Positions 7,006 through 16,124 of a stretch of 64,000 nt of DNA are shown here, piece by piece. A program made the position numbers and the translations under genes. The notes beneath the pieces were generated by a model. It had not been told where the DNA came from, searched no databases, and saw only the letters and a list, made by a program, of their open reading frames with translations. Source of the stretch: CBFDBF01 sp050293315 (lineage in GTDB: Bacteria; Pseudomonadota; Gammaproteobacteria; Chromatiales; Chromatiaceae); contig JBNKMS010000023.1 of the NCBI GenBank assembly GCA_050293315.1, forward strand, positions 124,001 through 188,000. The letters run 5' to 3'. Within the stretch, counting starts at the first letter, position 1. Every line of letters starts with the position of its first letter.

Positions 7006-7914
7006 TTATAGTCTCTGTGAGGCGAAGGTATCACACTGTTGCATGCTGCCGCTCTTAAATCCAAGAGTGAACCACTCTACCCGTTGGGCAGAACTGCCGT
7101 GGGTAAATGTATCAGGGCTAGCGTAGCCCTGTGACTGTTTTTGCAGGCGGTCGTCACCAATTGCGCTTGCGGCATTCAATCCCTCTTCGATATCTCCCGA
7201 CTCCAGCAGATTACGATATTTATCTGCATGGTTTGCCCATATGCCGGCATAGCAGTCGGCCTGGAGCTCAAGCTTTACCGATAGGCGATTACTTTCTCTA
7301 TTGCTGCTTCTCTGTTTTGCCTGTTGTACCTGCTGCGATATGCCAAGCAGTGTTTGTACGTGGTGCCCAATCTCGTGCGCAATAACATAGGCACGGGCAA
7401 AGTCTCCCGGGGCCTTAAAGCGGTTCTTCAGTTCATTGAAAAAGGCAAGATCTATATAGACCCTCTGGTCTCCGGGGCAGTAGAATGGTCCCATTCCAGA
7501 CTGTCCGATGCCACAGGCAGTTCTGGTTGCGCCGCGAAACATCACCAGGTTCGGCTCTCTGTATCTTTTGCCCATCTGTCGGAATATCTGCTGCCAGGCC
7601 TGTTCGGTGTCGGCTAGTACAACAGCAACAAAGTCAGCTGTCTCTTTCTCTTCGGTGCTCTGTTGTAGTGGTCTATCCTGTTCCACCATCTCCGTACTGC
7701 TACCACCAAGAATACTGCCGAGATTGCCGCTGATCAGGCCATATGCTCCGATCGCCAAAATAGCGATTATCCCACCTTTTAGGCCGAATAGTTTAAACAC
7801 CGCAGGTAGTAACCTTAGGAGTCCGCCACCACCAATTCCACCTATAGCGGATGGTCCCTGCATGTTGCGGCGATCTTCGATACGGCTGCTTTTTTGTCTA
7901 CCACGCCAGCGCAT
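7006..7914 (-). CDS. ypfJ: YpfJ-type neutral zinc metallopeptidase
   Basis: 302-residue membrane-anchored protein. N-terminal MRWRGRQKSSRIEDRR, a hydrophobic anchor (GIIAILAIGAYGLISG, about 45-62), then a metallopeptidase domain with HEIGHHVQ zinc motif and a downstream ELQADCYAG acidic motif. The start at 7914 matches the usual MRWxGRRxSxNVEDRR N terminus of the family; longer in-frame starts look like non-coding sequence. Substrates are unknown. Confidence 0.92.
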   Translation of the reverse strand: MRWRGRQKSSRIEDRRNMQGPSAIGGIGGGGLLRLLPAVFKLFGLKGGIIAILAIGAYGLISGNLGSILGGSSTEMVEQDRPLQQSTEEKETADFVAVVLADTEQAWQQIFRQMGKRYREPNLVMFRGATRTACGIGQSGMGPFYCPGDQRVYIDLAFFNELKNRFKAPGDFARAYVIAHEIGHHVQTLLGISQQVQQAKQRSSNRESNRLSVKLELQADCYAGIWANHADKYRNLLESGDIEEGLNAASAIGDDRLQKQSQGYASPDTFTHGSSAQRVEWFTLGFKSGSMQQCDTFASQRL

Positions 7915-8038
7915 TGCTCTGCTCCTGCATGTTCTCTGAACAGGTGGCTTAGTATAACAAAAAAAATTACAGTGGATGTGCTGGCATCCTTGCAAGACAT
8001 GGATTTGACAGTAGGGGAAACCGCTTTGTTGCTATTAT

Positions 8039-9004
8039 TTAATCAGTCATGTGGCGCTCTTTGATCAGCTTGTTTAAGGTCTGTGACAGTTCTTGTGGTT
8101 GAAACTTCGGGACATAGGCATCTGCGCCAACCCCTTTACCCAGGGCCTTGTTCGCCTCTGAGGTTAGAGAGGAGTGCATGATGACTGGGATGTCATCAAA
8201 ACGAGAGTCCTGTTTTACATTCCGCGTTAGCACGTAGCCATCCATCTCCGGCATCTCAACATCTGTCAGGATGAACTGAATCTCATCGGTTATGTCCCTG
8301 TTTTCCGCCGCCGTGCGCTCTGCAATCTCATTCAGTTTTGCCCAGGCCTCGGCCCCTGTGGTTGCACTGATGTATGAGACCCCCATGTGATCCAGGGTCC
8401 TTGAGATCTGACTGCGGGCTACACTTGAGTCATCCGCAAAGAGAATGGTGATATGTTCGCTTGCGTCGTGTTTCTCAATGCCATCAAAGAAGTGTTCGTT
8501 ATCGTAAAGTCCACCGGTCTCTGCCAGCACCTTCTCTACATCAAGGATCATTACCAGACGGTCATTATCCAGTTCTGCTACTGCGGTTACCAAGCCCCCC
8601 AGACGTTTGGTCAGCATAGAGGGCGGTGTCTTTACATCCTCCCAATCGAGACGCTCTATGGTATCGACTGAGTGAACCAGGAATCCCTGAACGAAGGTAT
8701 TGTACTCTGTGATCATCAGGATTTGAGGAGGTGTGGCTGTTTCGATCCCGCAAAATTTTGACAGATTGATCACCGGCACCATGATGCCACGTAGGCTAAC
8801 CATGCCCTCGACCTCATCCGGCATATCTGGTGCATGGGTGATCTCTGGTATATGCATTACCTCTCGTACCTTGAACACATTTATGCCAAAGACCTCTTCG
8901 CGTTCGGTCTTATTATCTTTGCCCAGGCTGAACAGCAGTACTTCGAGCCGGTTGGTGCCGGCCAGACGGGTTCGGTCATCTATAGATCGCATCAGGTTTG
9001 ACAT
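8039..9004 (-). CDS. cheV: chemotaxis protein CheV
   Basis: 321 residues: CheW-like coupling domain (about 15-165) fused to a receiver domain (about 185-315) with acidic pair ADDSS, phospho-acceptor Asp in ILTDVEMPEMDG, Ser in IMHSSL and Lys in YVPKFQP. CheV couples chemoreceptors to the CheA kinase and adapts the array. It is alone here, with no other che genes nearby, as is common for cheV in this class. Confidence 0.95.
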   Translation of the reverse strand: MSNLMRSIDDRTRLAGTNRLEVLLFSLGKDNKTEREEVFGINVFKVREVMHIPEITHAPDMPDEVEGMVSLRGIMVPVINLSKFCGIETATPPQILMITEYNTFVQGFLVHSVDTIERLDWEDVKTPPSMLTKRLGGLVTAVAELDNDRLVMILDVEKVLAETGGLYDNEHFFDGIEKHDASEHITILFADDSSVARSQISRTLDHMGVSYISATTGAEAWAKLNEIAERTAAENRDITDEIQFILTDVEMPEMDGYVLTRNVKQDSRFDDIPVIMHSSLTSEANKALGKGVGADAYVPKFQPQELSQTLNKLIKERHMTD

Positions 9005-9137
9005 TGTCTGAATACCTATATGTCCAGGTTATTTAAACGGTACACTCTTGTATCTGTTCGGCCAGGGTGGTGGATTCTTTAGCTAAAAAGGAATAAATAG
9101 AATTTATATACCCATTAATTAAAAGCGGGGCATAATG

Positions 9138-9177
9138 AGCGACAGATGCCCTTTGCAGATATGGGTATAATGTCGCT
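9138..9177 (+). promoter_or_regulatory. possible promoter and operator before the PfkB kinase
   Basis: A perfect -10-like TATAAT sits at 9166-9171, about 36 bases before the start codon, but without a good -35. It is flanked by a 7-bp inverted repeat AGCGACA (9138-9144) and TGTCGCT (9171-9177). This would suit a repressor overlapping the promoter; unproven. Confidence 0.35.
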
Positions 9178-9206
9178 TCTTTTTCTATTGCCGGAGTAGT
9201 GGATAT

Positions 9207-10142
9207 ATGTCTGCACTAATATGTGGGTCATTCGCCTATGACACCATTATGCTGTTTCATGACCATTTTAAGCACCACATCCTGCCTGATCAGGTGCATA
9301 TCCTAAACGTCTCTTTTCTGGTGCCGGATATGCGTCGTGAGTTTGGCGGTTGTGCCGGGAATATCGCGTATAACCTCAATCTGTTGGGTGGTGAAGGCCA
9401 ACCCATGGGTACCGTAGGCAGGGATTTTACCCCGTACTCCGATTGGATGGACTCCTGTGGCGTCAACCGTGACTATGTACGGATAATAGATTCAGAGTTT
9501 ACTGCACAGGCCTATATAACCACCGATCAGGCAGACAATCAGATCACAGCCTTTCACCCTGGGGCGATGAATTTTTCACATGAGAACCATATTAGCAGCG
9601 CCAATGGTTGTACTATCGGCATTGTCTCCCCGGATGGCAGGCAGGGGATGATAGAACACGCCGAGCAGTTTGCCCAGGCGGGCATCCCATTTATATTCGA
9701 CCCGGGCCAAGGCATGCCTATGTTTGATGGAGAGGAGCTGCTCCAGTTTGTTGAGCAGGCCTCATGGCTGGCATTGAATGACTACGAGGCCAAGTTGATG
9801 GAGGAGCGCACCGGGAAGAGCCTGAACGCGTTGGCCCAGATGGTAGAGGCGGCAGTCGTTACCCGTGGTGGTAAGGGTTCGGTTATATTAACAGGTGAAA
9901 AGCAGTACGATATTCCGGCAGCTACGGCGACCACTCTGGAAGACCCCACTGGTTGCGGTGATGCCTATCGTGCCGGCCTGCTCTATGGTTTGATGAAGGA
10001 TATGGATTGGGAGGTTACAGGACGGATTGCCGCCCTTATGGGGGCGATCAAGATAGAGTGCAGTGGCACCCAGAATCACAACTTTAGCCGCGATAAGTTT
10101 GCTGATCGCTTTCAGCAGAGCTTCGGTTTTTCCTTCTCCTGA
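9207..10142 (+). CDS. PfkB-family carbohydrate/nucleoside kinase, adenosine-kinase-like
   Basis: 311-residue cytoplasmic kinase of the ribokinase fold. The Gly-Gly signature FGGCAGNIAYNL (about 47-58) and the C-terminal anion-hole/catalytic motif DPTGCGDAYRAG (about 248-259, with the catalytic Asp of GCGD) are intact. Family members with this layout are usually annotated adenosine kinase or sugar kinase; the substrate is not settled by sequence. It is transcribed away from cheV and toward a convergent XRE gene. Confidence 0.85.
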   Translation: MSALICGSFAYDTIMLFHDHFKHHILPDQVHILNVSFLVPDMRREFGGCAGNIAYNLNLLGGEGQPMGTVGRDFTPYSDWMDSCGVNRDYVRIIDSEFTAQAYITTDQADNQITAFHPGAMNFSHENHISSANGCTIGIVSPDGRQGMIEHAEQFAQAGIPFIFDPGQGMPMFDGEELLQFVEQASWLALNDYEAKLMEERTGKSLNALAQMVEAAVVTRGGKGSVILTGEKQYDIPAATATTLEDPTGCGDAYRAGLLYGLMKDMDWEVTGRIAALMGAIKIECSGTQNHNFSRDKFADRFQQSFGFSFS

Positions 10143-10157
10143 GTCTGCAGCTTCAGG

Positions 10158-10499
10158 CTAGCGCATGGTGAGTTGTCGGATCTCCTCTCTGATCCGTGAG
10201 CGATGAGGCTCAGGTAGTTGCGACCAGTTTTCCGCTATGGTGATGGCCTCTGGGTCGAGGGCGGTGGGGGTAGCCTGGTTCCCAAACATCAGCCAGGCCG
10301 GACTGACATTGAGTTCTTCAGCTATCTGATCAATCTTTCTGGGGCGTAGGCTACGGCCGTTCTCAATCTTCTGAATAACAGCCTGATTAGTTCCAGCTCG
10401 CCTTGCAAGCTGTTCCTGAGTCCACCCCTTTTCCAGGCGTCTGGCGCGCATCCGCCCACCCAGGGTTGATGGTATGTTGGATTCTGACAATGTACTCAT
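10158..10499 (-). CDS. XRE-family helix-turn-helix regulator
   Basis: 113-residue DNA-binding protein. HTH_3 domain around residues 17-75: RMRARRLEKGWTQEQLARRA, then NQAVIQKIENGRSLRPRK. The remaining C-terminal 35 residues have no recognised domain. Start at ATG 10499 (MSTLSESN); an upstream in-frame start would add seven residues. Just upstream of it is an AT-rich imperfect dyad (around 10563-10585, AATATTGATTGTGGATATT) that could be an autoregulatory site. Targets unknown. Confidence 0.85.
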   Translation of the reverse strand: MSTLSESNIPSTLGGRMRARRLEKGWTQEQLARRAGTNQAVIQKIENGRSLRPRKIDQIAEELNVSPAWLMFGNQATPTALDPEAITIAENWSQLPEPHRSRIREEIRQLTMR

Positions 10500-10684
10500 G
10501 GCGAGAAATATCCTCTCCAAATGGCCTGACTAATCAACCCTAGCGGCAGCCGCCAGAGATTCTTGAATATTGATTGTGGATATTTTTAATCCAGCAGCCG
10601 GCCAGATGTAGGGAAGTTAATTCCTGTCGGTGGATAAATCAAGGTTTATTCAGGGCATCACCGTATTAGTGTAGAATGGCAGCG

Positions 10685-11515
10685 ATGTTGACTTATCCCG
10701 ATATAGACTCGATCGCTATCTCCCTGGGGCCGTTAGATGTTCACTGGTACGGCCTTATGTATCTGCTGGCCTTTCTTGGAGGATGGTGGCTTGGTCGGCT
10801 GCGTGCTGCCCGTCCCGGTTCCGGCTGGAAGGTGCAGGAGGTGGATGAGCTGCTGTTCTATATAGCGTTGGGGGTGATATTGGGGGGGCGTTGTGGCTAC
10901 GTCCTGTTCTATGCATTCCCCGGCTTTCTCTCTGATCCACTAATGCTGTTTCGTATCTGGGAGGGGGGGATGTCCTTCCATGGCGGCCTGCTTGGGGTGC
11001 TGCTTGCTATGTGGTTTTTTGGCCGTCGTTTTGGCCACAGCTTTTTTGAGGCCACTGATTTTGTTGCGCCACTAATCCCTGTCGGTCTTTTTACCGGGCG
11101 TATCGGTAACTTTTTAAATGGGGAGCTGTGGGGAAAACCAGGAGATCTTGCCTGGGCTATGCAGCTGCCCTGCCAACGCTTTCCCGAATCCTGTGCGGGG
11201 CTGCCACCTGGTACAGAGTTTAGTCTGCCACTACATCCTAGCCAGCTATACGAGGCTGGACTGGAGGGTCTGGTGTTGTTTCTGCTGCTCTGGATCTACT
11301 CAGCTAGGCCGCGTCCTACGATGGCTGTGTCTGGTCTGTTCTTGCTCGGTTATGGGCTGATTCGGTTTCTGGTTGAATTTGTGCGGGTGCCGGATGCGCA
11401 CCTCGGCTATCTGGCCTTTGGCTGGGTAACAATGGGGCAAATCCTTACCATTCCCATGTTGCTTGGTGGTCTGTTACTGTTATTGCTGGCCTATCGAAGG
11501 GCGAGGGTAGAGTAG
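10685..11515 (+). CDS. lgt: prolipoprotein diacylglyceryl transferase
   Basis: Inner-membrane enzyme that attaches diacylglycerol to the lipobox cysteine of prolipoproteins, first step of lipoprotein maturation. About 276 residues with seven membrane segments; the Lgt signature GRIGNFLNGELWG and the early HWYGLMYLLAF motif are present, plus HPSQLYEAGLEG near the C terminus. ATG at 10685 or 10676 are both possible; neither has a strong ribosome site. The stop codon abuts the thyA start, so the two are cotranscribed, an arrangement common in proteobacteria. Confidence 0.96.
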   Translation: MLTYPDIDSIAISLGPLDVHWYGLMYLLAFLGGWWLGRLRAARPGSGWKVQEVDELLFYIALGVILGGRCGYVLFYAFPGFLSDPLMLFRIWEGGMSFHGGLLGVLLAMWFFGRRFGHSFFEATDFVAPLIPVGLFTGRIGNFLNGELWGKPGDLAWAMQLPCQRFPESCAGLPPGTEFSLPLHPSQLYEAGLEGLVLFLLLWIYSARPRPTMAVSGLFLLGYGLIRFLVEFVRVPDAHLGYLAFGWVTMGQILTIPMLLGGLLLLLLAYRRARVE

Positions 11516-12310
11516 ATGCGGCAATATTTGGATCTGATGCGACATGTGCGCGACCACGGGACGCGCCGTGATGATCGTACCGGTACCGGTACAATCAGCC
11601 TGTTTGGATATCAAATGCGGTTTGATCTGGCCGCAGGCTTCCCGCTGGTTACCACTAAGAAGTTGCATCTACGCTCCATTATTCATGAGTTGCTATGGTT
11701 TCTGCAGGGTAATACTAATATCCGCTATCTGCACGATAACGGAGTGAGTATCTGGGATGAGTGGGCGGATGAGAACGGTGATCTCGGTCCGGTATATGGA
11801 TATCAGTGGCGCTCCTGGCCTACCCCTGATGGTGGAAGTATTGACCAGATAAGTAACGTAATTGAGCAGATCAGGAATAACCCGGATTCACGTCGACTGA
11901 TGGTGACTGCCTGGAACCCGGCAGATGTAGATGATATGGCGCTACCACCATGTCACTGCCTGTTCCAGTTTTATGTGTCTGATGGAAAGTTATCCTGCCA
12001 GCTCTACCAACGCAGTGCCGATATATTTCTCGGGGTGCCATTTAATATTGCCTCCTACGCCATGCTGACCATGATGATTGCCCAGGTCACTGGACTGGAG
12101 CCAGGTGAGTTTGTACATACATTTGGAGATGCGCATCTCTACTCGAACCATCTGGATCAGGTGGAGCAGCAGCTCTCCAGAGAGCCGCTGCCGTTGCCCG
12201 AAATGCGGCTGAATCCGGCGGTAGAGTCGCTGTTTGATTTTAGCTTTGAGGATTTTGAACTACACAACTATGAGTCCCACCCCCACATCAAGGCGCCTAT
12301 AGCGGTGTGA
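11516..12310 (+). CDS. thyA: thymidylate synthase
   Basis: 264 residues, exactly the E. coli length. Converts dUMP and methylene-tetrahydrofolate to dTMP and dihydrofolate. The nucleophile Cys146 is in LPPCHCLFQFYV, preceded by SRRLMVTAWNP and followed by QRSADIFLGVPFNIASYA. Its ATG directly follows the lgt stop. folA, which recycles the dihydrofolate produced, lies 1.8 kb downstream on the same strand. Confidence 0.98.
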   Translation: MRQYLDLMRHVRDHGTRRDDRTGTGTISLFGYQMRFDLAAGFPLVTTKKLHLRSIIHELLWFLQGNTNIRYLHDNGVSIWDEWADENGDLGPVYGYQWRSWPTPDGGSIDQISNVIEQIRNNPDSRRLMVTAWNPADVDDMALPPCHCLFQFYVSDGKLSCQLYQRSADIFLGVPFNIASYAMLTMMIAQVTGLEPGEFVHTFGDAHLYSNHLDQVEQQLSREPLPLPEMRLNPAVESLFDFSFEDFELHNYESHPHIKAPIAV

Positions 12311-12326
12311 AATATCCTGGCCCGGG

Positions 12327-14072
12327 CTAGTTGCCAAATAGACCCTTTATCTTTCCGCCAACACTCTCCAGTCCACCTTTTATTGCATCTGTCCCTCGTT
12401 CAATGCTGCTCTTAGGTGGCGCCGTGGAGATATCCTCGCCGGCGGCGATACGCAGACATGGATTCTGTTCGCCGGTTCCCATCTCGGCCAGTCCCAGTAG
12501 CGCAGCTGGGGGAAAGACAAATAGACCCGCCACTCCCACTGCCTTGCGCAGGCTGCCGCTCTTTTCCAGGGTGTAGGTTGGGTGTGCCAGGGTTCCACTA
12601 ACCTTTACCGGTATCGCCACATTGAGGGTGGTTGTCTTTGGTTTTGGCCGGAACAGTAGGTTTAACCGCTCGCTTCCCAGATTGACCGTGCCATCGCCGA
12701 ATAGGGTGGAGTGTTTGGCGTCCAGCAGAAAGGCCCGGCTGGTGGCAATGCCGTCCTTAAACTCAACTTCGCTGGCCATGCAATTTACCTGGCTGCTACT
12801 GGAGCCTGGCAGAATCAGCGTCCCCAAAAGATGTTGCGGCCCTCCAGTGACGCCATCGAGCGAGACATTCAGTTCGCCCGGGCCAACCAGCAGGCTGCTG
12901 TGGCCGTTGAGGCTGGCCATAAGGCTGGCCACCGAGGCGCCCTCGCCATGCAGGTCAGCCTGTAGCTCCCCTTCACCGGTATACTGCGGTTTTCCTGATG
13001 GAGACATAAAGATTGTTCCAAGATCAAGTCCCGCCGCCTCAATGGTTGCGTGTACCTTGGGCAGCGCTGAGCGCAGATCTATATCCAGATTTATGCTGCT
13101 ACTGGAGTCGGCAACCTGGAATTTTATAGGGGCCATGACTATATGGCCCCGCTTTAAGAGCGCCTTGGTGGTCAGGTTGGTTATGGCGAAGGTGATCCCG
13201 GTGATTTTCTCGGCCCTGTAGTGAATCTCTCCATCCACATTTGAGAGCAGTGCCAGTGGTAGCGGATTCGGGCTGAAGATCTTATCCTGCTGCTTGACCT
13301 CCTCTTTATCAGCCTTCTCTGGTGACGCGAGACTAAACTCTCTTGAGGAGAACTCTGCCTTTAGGTGGGACCTCTCTCTGTCCCAGCGCAGATCTATATT
13401 GCCTGCCAAATCGCTCTTGCCCACAGTCGCTTCAAGTTGCTCTATACGTATGCTGTCGAGCTTTTCAGAGAGAGAGACATGAGCAGTAGCATGTAGTTGT
13501 TGCTGTTGATACCTGCCATCCAGCGCCAACCGCATGGAGGTGAGCTGGTTAATATCCTTGATTTGCAGATGCCGCAATTTGATCTGTTGGGATTGCCCGT
13601 TAGTGGCATCACGTCGTAGTAGTGTCAGATTGTTTAATTCGAGCAGACCTACTTGCGGGAGCTGCGGTATCTCCTCATGCTTGATCTGCAGGTCCCAGTT
13701 GTTACGACCCCTGGCATTGGTTTCCAGGAGTAGTTTGACATCGGTTGCCACGATCTGATCGATGTGGATCTGTCCATACAGCAGGGGTAGTAACCTTATC
13801 TGCAGTTGTAGTTTGTCAACACTAAGCATATGTGGGTCGGCGCTCCCGGCAATATTCGCAAACTTGATCCCAGATAGAGTGAAGCTTGGTTGCAGCGAGA
13901 GATTGGCGTGCAGATCGCCATCGATGATAAGCGCGCGTCCGGTTATGTCCTGCACATCGGCAATAATCTGCTGGCGGTAAGGGTCAAGGTCAAGCAGGCG
14001 CGGCAGTAGGAGCATGGCTACCACCAGGCATATCATCAGGATAGAAAGCATTAACAGAATTTTACGCCACAT
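12327..14072 (-). CDS. AsmA-family protein
   Basis: 581 residues with an N-terminal membrane anchor (MWRKILLMLSILMICLVVAM) and a long periplasmic beta-rich region. The early LDLDPYRQQIIADVQDITGR and VDKLQLQIRLLPLLYGQI match the AsmA N-terminal domain; the C-terminal half (LFGDGTVNLGSERLNLLFRP, VPVKVSGTLAHPTYTL) matches AsmA-like C-terminal domain. Such proteins belong to the bridge-like lipid transfer superfamily thought to move phospholipids across the periplasm. Start at ATG 14072 has GGAGA upstream. It is convergent with thyA. Confidence 0.88.
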   Translation of the reverse strand: MWRKILLMLSILMICLVVAMLLLPRLLDLDPYRQQIIADVQDITGRALIIDGDLHANLSLQPSFTLSGIKFANIAGSADPHMLSVDKLQLQIRLLPLLYGQIHIDQIVATDVKLLLETNARGRNNWDLQIKHEEIPQLPQVGLLELNNLTLLRRDATNGQSQQIKLRHLQIKDINQLTSMRLALDGRYQQQQLHATAHVSLSEKLDSIRIEQLEATVGKSDLAGNIDLRWDRERSHLKAEFSSREFSLASPEKADKEEVKQQDKIFSPNPLPLALLSNVDGEIHYRAEKITGITFAITNLTTKALLKRGHIVMAPIKFQVADSSSSINLDIDLRSALPKVHATIEAAGLDLGTIFMSPSGKPQYTGEGELQADLHGEGASVASLMASLNGHSSLLVGPGELNVSLDGVTGGPQHLLGTLILPGSSSSQVNCMASEVEFKDGIATSRAFLLDAKHSTLFGDGTVNLGSERLNLLFRPKPKTTTLNVAIPVKVSGTLAHPTYTLEKSGSLRKAVGVAGLFVFPPAALLGLAEMGTGEQNPCLRIAAGEDISTAPPKSSIERGTDAIKGGLESVGGKIKGLFGN

Positions 14073-14137
14073 AGGTGGTTCTCCATTGCTCAACCCATAT
14101 CTATAACAGGCCGTCGACCATGATAGAATGTACTACT

Positions 14138-14644
14138 ATGGAACGTGGAAACAACCCCCAGATCTCTATTATTGCAGCGATGGCAGAAAATCGTGTGATT
14201 GGGCGTGACAACGCCCTGCCGTGGCGACTACCGGCAGACCTGCAGCATTTCAAGGCGTTGACTGTGGGTAAGCCGATAGTTATGGGCCGCAAGACCTGGG
14301 AGTCACTACCTGGACTACTGCCTGATCGCATCCATATTGTCATAACTAGTGACACAGGCTATCGAGCTGATGGTTGTATAGTAGTTAACTCACTGCAGGC
14401 GGCGCTGGCTGCCGCCGGAGATTCCCCCGAGATCATGGTGGTGGGAGGGGCGCTTATTTATCAACAGGCCTTACCACTGGCCAAACGCATCTATCTGACC
14501 CTGGTACACGCCGCAGTGGAGGGAGACACCCTGTTCCCTGAGCTTGGCATGGATGAGTGGCACGAACTGGAGCGGGTGCAACATATGGCGGATGCACAGA
14601 ATCCATATCCATACACATTTCTGACCTTGGAGCGTAAGGTCTGA
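14138..14644 (+). CDS. folA: dihydrofolate reductase
   Basis: 169-residue type I DHFR, reducing dihydrofolate with NADPH. Motifs: IAAMAENRVIGRDNALPW, LPADLQHFKALT (catalytic Asp), GKPIVMGRKTWESL and MVVGGALIYQQALPLA. The start is uncertain because upstream ATGs at 14120 and 14075 are in frame and none has a clear ribosome site; homology begins at about QISIIAAMA. Convergent with apaH four bases away, as in E. coli. Confidence 0.96.
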   Translation: MERGNNPQISIIAAMAENRVIGRDNALPWRLPADLQHFKALTVGKPIVMGRKTWESLPGLLPDRIHIVITSDTGYRADGCIVVNSLQAALAAAGDSPEIMVVGGALIYQQALPLAKRIYLTLVHAAVEGDTLFPELGMDEWHELERVQHMADAQNPYPYTFLTLERKV

Positions 14645-14648
14645 ATCT

Positions 14649-15491
14649 TTAATGCCCGGGCCTCCGCACCCCTGGGCACTTTAGCTGTATTGGCTTAGGT
14701 TTTTTGTTTTTTCTAATTCGCAGGGCGGTGAGCTTTCCACCCCAGAGGCAACCACTGTCCAGGGCCCAGACGTTGTTACTGTTGTGGTAGCCAAGGGTGG
14801 ACCAGTGGCCGAATATAATACGGTCATGCTGGCTGGCTCGATTAGGCAGTTCGAACCAGGGGATGTGTCCAGCCTGTTGGCTGCCAGGGGCACCATTATC
14901 TTTGAGTGCCAGCGTACCTTTGGAGTTGCAATAACGAAGTCGGGTGAAGCAGTTGGTTATGAAGCGCAGTCGCTCCATACCGTGTAAAAATGGATCCCAT
15001 CGATCCGGCTGGTTGCCATACATGTGTTGGAAGAAGTGAAAGGCATCGTCATCATTCTGCAGGACGTGCTCGACCTCGCTGGCCAGTTTCAGGGCGGTGG
15101 GGATGTCCCACTGCGGTGGTAGTCCGGCATGGATCAGGTTGAAGTCGCGTTTTTTATGTTGGTACATCAGCGGGCGATGCTGTAGCCAGTCGAGCAGCTC
15201 ATCACGATCTTTGGCCTTCAAGATCGGCTCAAGACTTTTGCTTCTGTCTTGGCGTCTCTTGACGCCGTGGGCGATGGCCAGGAGGTGTAGATCATGGTTG
15301 CCTAGCACTGTCACCGCCCGGTTGCCCAGTCCTTTCACAAAACGGAGTACCTGCAACGAGTTAGGACCACGATTGACCAGGTCTCCAGCAAACCAGAGGC
15401 GATCTTTTGCTGGATTAAAATCTATTAGTTCCAGCAACTTCTGTAGCTGGTCATAGCACCCCTGGACGTCACCAATTGCGTAGATACTCAC
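14649..15491 (-). CDS. apaH: diadenosine tetraphosphatase (symmetrical)
   Basis: 280-residue metallophosphoesterase that cleaves Ap4A into two ADP and can decap Np4-RNA. Metal-binding motifs are YAIGDVQGCYDQLQ, WFAGDLVNRGPNS, VLGNHDLHLLA and IFGHWSTLGY. Last gene of the lptD-surA-pdxA transcription unit; the start lies three bases after the stop of the DUF2238 gene. Confidence 0.97.
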   Translation of the reverse strand: MSIYAIGDVQGCYDQLQKLLELIDFNPAKDRLWFAGDLVNRGPNSLQVLRFVKGLGNRAVTVLGNHDLHLLAIAHGVKRRQDRSKSLEPILKAKDRDELLDWLQHRPLMYQHKKRDFNLIHAGLPPQWDIPTALKLASEVEHVLQNDDDAFHFFQHMYGNQPDRWDPFLHGMERLRFITNCFTRLRYCNSKGTLALKDNGAPGSQQAGHIPWFELPNRASQHDRIIFGHWSTLGYHNSNNVWALDSGCLWGGKLTALRIRKNKKPKPIQLKCPGVRRPGH

Positions 15492-15494
15492 GGT

Positions 15495-16124
15495 CTAAAT
15501 TGTCCCCTCTATGGGGGGCTTGATCAATACCAGCTGTCTGTCATGCAGATGCCGTAAAAGCAGTTGCGAGCTGATGGCCCCGATCATCGCCAGGAACATA
15601 TCCCACTGTGTGTCCCAGACGTCTCCCTGGGTCCCAAGAAAGGCATCAGCGCTCTCTTCACCTGCCAGGGCTACCCACCATTCAATCATCTCATAGAAGG
15701 CGCTGAAGGCGAGGCAGATGCTGGTGACTATGAGAAACAGCCAGCCTCCAGGTTGCAGTGGAGAGCGACGCAGCAGGATCTCGCGTGCCAGAATGGCCGG
15801 GATAAACCCCTGTGCCAGATGGCCGAGGCGGTCATAGTGGTTACGTGACAGATCCAGCATCTCTTGTAGCCAAGCAAATAGGGGATTGCCGGCGTAGGTG
15901 TAGTAGCCACCAACGATGAGGATCAGAGCGTGCAGGGCCAGGAGGCGGTACAACAGCGGCGTGAGGGGAAAGCTCTGGCGACTTGGAACTAGTAAGAGGA
16001 TGCCAATTATCACCGGGAAGGTTTCAAGGGCCCAGGTTAGACGGTCGGCCACAGGGTCTATGCCACTGGCTATCAGCAGCATGACGACAGCGGTCAGGAG
16101 AATACCAGGTTCCCTGCTGTTCAC
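15495..16124 (-). CDS. DUF2238 integral membrane protein (YjdF-like)
   Basis: About 209 residues, with roughly six membrane segments and the DUF2238 landmarks NHYDRLGHLAQGFIPAILARE, FYEMIEWW and TQGDVWDTQWDM. Function unknown. I chose the GTG at 16124, because it overlaps the pdxA stop as GTGA and so predicts translational coupling; longer starts would run into pdxA. It occupies the place normally held by rsmA and apaG in this operon. Confidence 0.85.
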   Translation of the reverse strand: MNSREPGILLTAVVMLLIASGIDPVADRLTWALETFPVIIGILLLVPSRQSFPLTPLLYRLLALHALILIVGGYYTYAGNPLFAWLQEMLDLSRNHYDRLGHLAQGFIPAILAREILLRRSPLQPGGWLFLIVTSICLAFSAFYEMIEWWVALAGEESADAFLGTQGDVWDTQWDMFLAMIGAISSQLLLRHLHDRQLVLIKPPIEGTI

